From positions 5,941,854-6,005,853 of the forward strand of contig OU452229.1 of the NCBI GenBank assembly GCA_911728455.2: a DNA stretch of 64,000 bases. Reading direction: 5' to 3'. Every line of letters begins with the position of its first letter. Position 1 is the stretch's first letter. Positions 59,701-64,000 of the stretch are shown piece after piece. This DNA comes from Marthasterias glacialis (taxonomy: Eukaryota > Echinodermata > Asteroidea > Forcipulatida > Asteriidae). Both the position numbers and the translations under genes were made by a program. The notes under the pieces were generated by a model, which worked only from the letters and a program-made list of their open reading frames with translations, made no database searches and was not told the DNA's origin.

Positions 59701-60860
59701 TTTGAACAAAAGCGCAAACGTGTGCAGTATCTAAATGAGAGTTCATCTTTTCATGTACAGCCACAGGCCTGCAATAATCCTGACGAAACAGCCCTTTTAA
59801 TAATGGTTCTAGACTGCAGTTGACATTATTCAACAAGTAGTTTAAAACTAATAAATGCTGGTGAATTTTTATATGAAAAAAACAAATCACACAGAAGTTA
59901 GAACATGCTCTTGAGCTACATGCTGTTGTGGCGTGTCATGGCCAAGCGGTCAAGCAGAGTGTGGGTTTGAGTCCCGTCCTAAAAAAGAAAGACATATTGT
60001 TGTTTTGTCCTTCGGATGGGACATAAAGCCGTATGTCCCCTGTGTTGTGTAGTGCACTTTCAACAACCCAGCAATAAACTTGACTGTTAAGAAGAAAAGG
60101 GGTTCGCCCCAGTGTTTCTGGCATGAGTGGCCTTTAATTTGTTTGTACTTAAACATATGTGGGATTATATTCCGTAGTGCTACCTAGTAGTCCAAGTTAC
60201 TGGACCCAACAACCCTTTTCAACATTTGGATATGATCTGCATCTGGTGCCTGATGGATATTATTCAAACCAAATGTTAAAAAGCGTTGTTGAGCTATCCA
60301 GTAACTCAGACCAACTTCGGAGGAAGTTTCTGGCTTCTGCACAGTGCAAGAAGATGAAGATGATGATGCATTCAGCTGAATACTAGAGGCTCAAATCTGT
60401 AGAACTGAAAATGCATCTCTCCAAGCCAAGACTCCATTTTATGAATATGACTGCTCTCTAATAATTGTCCTAGCCCAATGAACAATCATCCTCTGCATTA
60501 TTTTGATCACATGCATAAGACTGTAGCCAAATTGTCAAAGATAAATAATCAGTGGATGATTATTTCAGTAATTTGAAAATGTCAAACCTACAACCGCAAT
60601 ATAAACTACAATGACAACCCCCCCCCCCCCAGCCCCATTTCGCCCACCTACTCCAGTCAACATTGTCAACAAAGCCTAAGGTATCGCCAGTCGTGTCCGG
60701 GCAAATTCCCCGAGAAGCTCCCGTGAAAACACAGCTCGTTTACGGTGCGGTTAGCCTCACTTTCTTTGCCGAATCACAACAAACTCTCCCACACAGACTC
60801 TCTTCAAAAGGATATAAAAGGTCGCACACGCACGGCGACTTTCACACTTTCCTCCGGCAT
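38729..60860 (-). CDS. KIF28: Kinesin-3 family motor, KIF28/KLP-6 type, with C-terminal CaaX box
   Basis: Microtubule plus-end motor; the C. elegans relative KLP-6 acts in sensory cilia. Twenty-one phase-matched exons: 60816-60860, 58596-58787, 57523-57655, 56526-56720, 55589-55808, 54262-54392, 53700-53831, 52793-52963, 52142-52257, 50961-51142, 49481-49612, 48573-48727, 48060-48208, 46773-46907, 44988-45071, 44098-44307, 42975-43100, 42060-42215, 40637-40720, 39201-39354, 38729-38769; 980 aa, against about 967 for human KIF28P. The start [15 protein letters not shown] is the first strand of the motor. P-loop GQTGSGKS (106-113), switch [10 protein letters not shown] (222-230, alanine where most kinesins have serine), switch II DLAGSE. 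Then a coiled coil ([19 protein letters not shown] region), FHA domain (about 466-575), kinesin-3 middle region, a C2-like fold (about 775-870), and the C terminus [12 protein letters not shown]. Intron 1 is AT-AC. Confidence 0.96.
40300..40500. repeat. Dispersed repeat with CTGACGTCATCATCA, copy 1
   Basis: Shares CCTGACGTCATCATCA, GGCGCCATTTTGGAAATCA and the TGTGTTATACAGTG block with 41505-41705. An inverted relative is at 44760-44910. Contains CRE-like TGACGTCA. Confidence 0.6.
40876..41206. mobile_element. MITE with AGTTCGATCAAGGAC inverted repeats
   Basis: GAGCCAGTTCGATCAAGGAC at the left and GTCCTTGATCGAACTTGCTC at the right form the termini, with GGTTAAC inside each. About 331 bp, noncoding, in KIF28 intron 18. 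Confidence 0.75.
41254..41490. mobile_element. MITE with CCAAAGGCGCAAGATGGG inverted repeats
   Basis: The left TATAGAGTGCCAAAGGCGCA is inverted at the right as CTTGCGCCTTTGGTGTTCTA. About 237 bp, lying immediately beside the 40876 element and the 41505 repeat in the same intron. Confidence 0.75.
41505..41705. repeat. Dispersed repeat with CTGACGTCATCATCA, copy 2
   Basis: Parallel copy of 40300-40500, sharing CACCTGACGTCATCATCATC, GTGCCATTTTGGGAATCA and GTGCAGTGCGCATTTTAGGC-like blocks. Confidence 0.6.
44386..44577. mobile_element. MITE with TACACTAATCC/TATAGACTAATTCC termini, copy 1
   Basis: The inverted arms carry TTTATGGCGTTTTACACCAC on the left and the complement of GTAGTGTAAACCCCCATGAC on the right. 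Copy 2 lies at 56041-56198. Confidence 0.65.
48352..48475. mobile_element. MITE with CTCF-like arm, copy 2
   Basis: The right arm GGTAAGTCTGCTGCCACCTA plus GCGTCCCAAAAAGTCTCCCA matches the family. The left arm is diverged. Confidence 0.55.
49145..49400. repeat. Dispersed ~250-bp repeat, copy 3
   Basis: CATAACTCAAAACTGGGTTT, ATCAAATAGATGAGAAAAAG and GAACTGCCTGATTTTGACAC match the copies at 8735 and 31345. Lies just before KIF28 exon 11. Confidence 0.6.
49620..50045 (-). mobile_element. 3' end of a non-LTR retrotransposon (RT C-terminal fragment)
   Basis: The minus strand encodes [20 protein letters not shown] ... [18 protein letters not shown], then after a frameshift [14 protein letters not shown] and a stop. 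This APPYLSD ... LWNSLP ... FKSKLKT pattern is the reverse-transcriptase C terminus of CR1/L2-like LINEs. A short 3'UTR and a GTTATT-type microsatellite tail (49626-49660) follow. The copy is 5'-truncated and inactive. The tail ends about 15 nt before the KIF28 exon 11 acceptor. Confidence 0.8.
50075..50480 (-). mobile_element. Second LINE 3' fragment of a different family
   Basis: The minus strand reads [20 protein letters not shown] then [20 protein letters not shown], followed by PAGYNLFSI and a stop. The SFFPRTxxLWNSLP block is typical of another non-LTR RT C terminus. It has the same orientation as, and lies directly upstream of, the 49620 fragment, so one element may have inserted beside the other. 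Confidence 0.7.
51188..51330. mobile_element. MITE with CTCF-like arms, copy 3
   Basis: GGGAGACTTTGGAACAACAA with GTGGCAGCA at the left and TAAGTCTGCTGCCACCTAGC at the right; about 140 bp, beside KIF28 exon 10. Confidence 0.65.
52030..52110 (+). repeat. tRNA-like sequence, probably a SINE head
   Basis: TAGTTTAGTGGTTAAGACAT (A-box-like) and GGGTTCAAATCCC (B box) sit about 40 bases apart, but the acceptor ends do not pair, so it is not a working tRNA gene. Confidence 0.5.
52560..52766 (-). mobile_element. Reverse-oriented SINE (type B)
   Basis: The minus strand has a GGGTGTCTTGGCCGAG head, then a CCTTTGGATGGGACATTAAG body and CACATAAAAGAACCCAGAAC, with a CCAGTGTTTCTGG-like end, matching 16293 and 59931. 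Confidence 0.7.
53312..53650 (+). mobile_element. tRNA-Leu-derived SINE (type A)
   Basis: Complete head and body closely matching 11299-11640: GTGTCATGGCCGAGTGGTCT, GACTCAAGTTCTGGTGA, GGTTCAAATCCCAGTC, then GAGCAAGATGCTTTTGC and TAAAGCGCATTGAGAC. Sits in KIF28 intron 7. Confidence 0.85.
54773..55125 (+). mobile_element. tRNA-derived SINE (type A), diverged
   Basis: GTGTCGCAGCCGAGCGATCT head with B box GGTTTGATTCCC, followed by ACTTGTGTCGTTGAGCAAGG, a CAGGAAGTTGAGAAAG block and GTAAAGCGCCTTGATC. In KIF28 intron 5. Confidence 0.75.
56041..56198. mobile_element. MITE with TATAGACTGACCC termini, copy 2
   Basis: The left TATACACCAATCCGAGAAGC and the right complement GCTGCTCGGGTCAGTCTATA are inverted. 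GTGTTTTACACCACCACAGC faces GCGGTGGTGTAAACACCC. Same family as 44386. Confidence 0.7.
58788..58805 (-). promoter_or_regulatory. KIF28: U12-type branch site and AC acceptor, KIF28 intron 1
   Basis: On the minus strand TACCTTAAC (58797-58805) matches the U12 branch consensus TTCCTTAAC at 8 of 9 bases. The intron ends CAC at 58788, 10 nt beyond the branch adenosine, and exon 2 begins AATGGACGTGAG (NGRE). No AG acceptor preserves the PF|NGRE junction. Confidence 0.88.
59588..59800. mobile_element. TTAA-flanked MITE, copy 2
   Basis: TTAA at 59588-59591 and 59797-59800 bounds a copy of the 19190 element, sharing GATTATAGCAGTAAATGGAA and CCACAGGCCTGCAATAATC-like blocks. It lies inside the AT-AC intron of KIF28. 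Confidence 0.8.
59931..60125 (+). mobile_element. tRNA-derived SINE (type B), head truncated
   Basis: GCGTGTCATGGCCAAGCGGT joins directly to GTGGGTTTGAGTCCCGTCCT, so the anticodon region is deleted. The type B body follows (CCTTCGGATGGGACATAAAG, then CCCAGTGTTTCTGGCATG). Confidence 0.75.
60806..60815 (-). promoter_or_regulatory. KIF28: AT-AC (U12-type) 5' splice site, KIF28 intron 1
   Basis: The minus strand reads ...CGACCTTTT|ATATCCTTTT, a perfect match to the U12 AT-AC donor consensus ATATCCTT. It follows codon 15 (VRVRPF) in phase 0. Confidence 0.92.
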
Positions 60861-61049
60861 GTTGCTTCTGAGCGATTCCACTGCCTAAAATCCTCAGAAA
60901 TGCACGGTCGAATGATAGCTCCTGCTAGAAAATCTCGAAATTCTCAAGTCTGTGTACAGTTACCTACCTCACGCAATGGATGCAGCCATTTTGGACTAAA
61001 AATAACCAATCAATAAAACGCATGGCGTAGAAGGGTGAAAGTGTTGATA

Positions 61050-61064
61050 GTTGACAACGGTAAC
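61050..61064. promoter_or_regulatory. X-box-like (RFX) motif upstream of KIF28
   Basis: GTTGACAACGGTAAC reads as two RFX half-sites (GTTGAC and GGTAAC) with a 3-base spacer. One base differs from the GTTRCC...GGYAAC consensus. It is 190 bp upstream of the KIF28 start codon, a usual place for X-boxes of ciliary genes. Confidence 0.4.
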
Positions 61065-62590
61065 CAAGCAATGAAAGACTGCCGCCATTGTTAATCATTA
61101 TCCTGACCATTGTTTGGTATTTAACAACCCCGGGGACACTACGTCATTTCCACTCGTCTTGCCTTGAGAATGGATTAGCACGTAGATATCGTCAAAGCAA
61201 ATGGGCAAAACATGATTTACAATAGGTTTTGACATGGATGTTTCAAAGGCTTTTCGAAAAGTTTAAAACTCTTCTGTTCTGAGAAGGCTAAATGAACTCG
61301 GTAGTTGTTTCATCACGTGGTTTCACTCACTTTTAGTTTACCAGTTATTGTGAAGTGGATGTCATAGAAATTGCTTTTATGTTGGAGTAATTTACCATTT
61401 TCTTTAATTTTGTTCATTATAACCCCCAATCTATAAATTGAATGAAATAAAAAAGATCATCCACATTAAAAAAAAAAGCTTGATTTTTACTTTTTATTAA
61501 GTCAACTAAACAGTTTATTTTGTTGTTTTTGCGAAATTATTTTACCAATTTTATTTGCCTATTTTTATTTTGGGATGCACTATTTTGTGTTTATCATGTG
61601 CCAAATGTCACTGAAATGTCAAAATGTTTCAATTTCAAGTTATAACCTTTGTAGGGTTTTGGTACATGCTTAATTTTATTTAAATAAATCACAAGGCCAG
61701 ACAAGTAATAACACAGGATTTGTGCATACAAGAACAAACTTACTGACTGAATAGCTAAGTTTTGAAGTTCTTTCTGAACTCAGAAGTTAAACATGACCAG
61801 ATTTGTACACAATTCTATAACTTGATATCAACAGTGTTTTTTGCTTTTTTTTTTTTTTTGGGGGGGGGGGTCTGATAAAGAGATAATACACAAATCCTTT
61901 ACTAATGATGTATATAAATGTAACATGAACAGATTCCAGCCATACACCAGTTTTGCATGGAATATCTATGCAGATACTGTTTTAATAACACCATAAAATA
62001 CAGAAATGCACGCTTAAAAAAAAACTATACACACAATAGCTCTAGTTAATACAACTTGACAACAACAAAAAAGGACCTAAATTAAGATGACATTAAAATG
62101 ATGACCATGTCCCTGTGGCTACAAATTTCAGGGAGCTATTGGGAAAAGTAACCTCAGCACAAAAGAAGTATATCAAACAGCATGATTTACTTCATGGAGA
62201 AAACACAATTATTTATTCTTTTTATTTTTTTTACCAGGCAGATATAAACAAGAAAAGTTGTGTTTGGTAAACACTAATGCCCCGCAAGCCATTCCGCGCA
62301 TATGACTAGACTTTACCACGAAAGGACATGTCGGAAACAGCATGCCCCTTCCAAGGCTTTGCCAACCACAAGGCATAACAGTTGTGAACTCAGAAAAAAG
62401 ACTGAAATTTCTCAACCCTGCGACCATGATTTAAGTTCATACCGAATTATAAATTTTGGGTTGAACTTTTTTTTTCCTACAATGCAATTTCATCTATGGA
62501 AACAAAGCTTATATTGTAGATTTTTAGTGTCAATTTTTAATAGGGAAATGCAATACAGTTTTAAAGGACCTTAATCATGGGTGCAACATT

Positions 62591-62592
<2 letters not shown>

Positions 62593-62625
<33 letters not shown>
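62593..62625. repeat. 33-base poly-C run
   Basis: Uninterrupted C tract (poly-G on the minus strand), able to form G-quadruplex. Its length is likely variable or mis-called. Confidence 0.9.
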
Positions 62626-62628
<3 letters not shown>

Positions 62629-63130
62629 TCAAAGTACTGTACAGAGAACAATATGTGATGTGTTCTGGCTTCTTGCATAATCAGATTTGCTTTTGGTTTA
62701 ATTGAAGATCTATGGTTCTTAACACAGGGCTAGACAGCAACGTTGGTAGAGCCCTTGCACGTAGATCCGGAGGTCGCGGGTTCTGGTAAAAGTTTTTCTT
62801 CTTTCCACCTAAAATTGATTTATATGTACCCAGTCAGTTTTTGGGGTGGTTTATTACTTGGTATTTTATTGAAAATTAAAATGAAGTTTTAAAACAATTT
62901 ACATCTGGATTTTGTTTAGATGTACATGTACATGTAATACTACTAATAATTGAAACCTGCAATTTTCTTGATCGTGACCTTGGCAACATTCTGTCTGACT
63001 TTTCAAGAAACCTCTCACTTACTCTCCCTCCCTCTTTCTGGTGTTAAACGAAGTGATATATAAACTAATGGTACACAAGGAAGTCACATAACAACAAGTT
63101 AAACTTATCTTAAACCAAATGTTTTGTTTA

Positions 63131-63262
63131 CAATGGGAGACTTCGGGACACTAGGTGGCAGCAGTCATACCAGGTAACTGTCCGCTGTTGATGTAGTTCT
63201 GAGCATATGCGCACACACTGGTAAGTCTGCTGCCACCTAGTGTCCTCAAGAGTCTCCTGTTA
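63131..63262. mobile_element. MITE with two inverted CTCF-like motifs, copy 4
   Basis: Clean inverted arms: CACTAGGTGGCAGCAG (63149-63164) and CTGCTGCCACCTAGTG (63227-63242), exact complements, inside a longer terminal repeat GGGAGACTTCGGGACACTAG. About 132 bp, in the PFDN5 3' flank. Confidence 0.75.
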
Positions 63263-63455
63263 TCCTCATAGCATTTTACTGAGTAGAAATACTTGCAGGT
63301 AACCAACTTCTTTTATGACGAACTGTGTGGGTTTACAAACGAACTGTTCATTTAAAATATTCTTCTTGCAATCAGCTGTTCTGCGATTTTGGTTTCATGG
63401 ACTCCCTCAGGCATGATACTAAATCTACTTAATAACAAAGTACGGCAGGGAAATG

Positions 63456-64000
63456 CTATGATTTGACCCCTTGACCTTGCGCCTGTGACATCTGAGCTTG
63501 AATCTTCATATTCATCACTTCTGTTACAACTGCAGAATCGTAAAAAAAATAAAAACAACAGGAAAAGTATCAATATCTGGAGTCCAATGCACTAAACCAC
63601 TCAGCCATGACACGCCAGAGTTAATTTGCATGGTTGGTCGAACCATTGGTAAGTGTTAACAAGAGTAGGAGAGTTAGTATATATCAATACACTGGACCAG
63701 GTAACTTTTCAAGCTTCAAACAAACTTAAAGTGATATTATTTGCATCACCCAAGGGTTTGGCAGCTACCACTGAAATACTCTTCTCCTACTAAACGACAG
63801 TCATAAATTCTCAATCCCACAATGGTAATTCTGACGACTTGTCCAATTAAAACTCAAATTTTAAAAATGGCTTAACTAAAGACAGATGCTTACCTTGTCT
63901 CATTTTAGACTTGTCTATTAATACAGGTTGCACTTTCTCCATCTGCTGCGTCACAAAGTCTACTTTCCTCTTGAAGTACTCCTGGGCTTGGGGTAAAGTC
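63456..64000 (-). CDS. PFDN5: Prefoldin subunit 5, C-terminal two exons (5' partial at window edge)
   Basis: Alpha-type subunit of the cytosolic prefoldin hexamer, which passes nascent actin and tubulin to the CCT chaperonin. Exons in the window are 63894-64000 (continuing right) and 63456-63529, joined in phase 1 across GTAAGC...CTGCAG and ending TAG, for about 59 residues. EYFKRKVDFVTQQMEKVQPV aligns with human [20 protein letters not shown], the C-terminal coiled-coil helix. The last exon reads VVTEVMNMKIQAQMSQAQGQ then GVKS and replaces human AVMEMMSQKIQQLTALGAAQ. The alpha-subunit hairpin and N-terminal helix lie outside the window. Same strand as KIF28, with about 2.6 kb between them. 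Confidence 0.9.

Larger units (their letters stand above)
60861..63455. other. Intergenic region: KIF28 promoter and PFDN5 3' flank
   Basis: The KIF28-proximal part has a short 5'UTR with a YY1-like AAAATGGCTGC near 60990, an ATTGG (CCAAT) box near 61003 and an X-box-like site at 61050. The rest is AT-rich, with poly-G/poly-T near 61845-61870, a 33-base C run, a tRNA-like repeat near 62728-62790 and a CTCF-motif MITE at 63131. No gene is seen. Confidence 0.65.

Overview
This is metazoan nuclear DNA with long introns, phase-consistent GT-AG exons and dense small repeats. I read five protein-coding genes. Their family content and the abundance of tRNA-derived SINEs and MITE-like elements suggest a marine invertebrate deuterostome, most likely an echinoderm. 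That placement is an inference; no marker gene here fixes the species.

Layout, left to right. (1) 524-3214, plus: the C-terminal three exons of an anion-selective Cys-loop (glycine-receptor-like) channel whose 5' part lies outside the window. (2) 6249-20344, minus: a complete 15-exon SPAG16/PF20 gene (620 aa) for the central-apparatus WD40 protein of motile axonemes. (3) 21016-33737, plus: a complete 12-exon SSUH2-like gene (495 aa). It has an octapeptide-repeat low-complexity N terminus and a DnaJ-type CxxCxGxG zinc-finger core. It starts 671 bp from SPAG16 in head-to-head orientation. (4) 38729-60860, minus: a complete 21-exon kinesin-3 gene, KIF28/KLP-6 type (980 aa). (5) 63456-64000, minus: the last two exons of prefoldin subunit 5, continuing past the right edge.

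The strongest findings come from joining exons by reading frame. KIF28 intron 1 is an AT-AC intron with a canonical U12-type donor and branch site. SPAG16 intron 1 has a U12-type GTATCCTT donor and a matching branch site. KIF28 ends in a CaaX box (CAIM), which predicts a prenylated kinesin. The SSUH2 3' flank holds a decayed second copy of its own terminal exon.

Introns and intergenic DNA hold several repeat families. These include tRNA-Leu-derived SINEs, an 800-bp foldback element with a 9-bp target duplication, TTAA-flanked MITEs, a hAT-like MITE, MITEs whose inverted arms carry CTCF-like motifs, LINE 3' ends, and coding and noncoding minisatellites. SPAG16 and KIF28 are both cilium-linked families. 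The SPAG16/SSUH2 shared promoter region hints that SSUH2 may be co-expressed with them, but nothing in the sequence proves it. I found no CRISPR array, no bacterial operon and no complete autonomous transposon.
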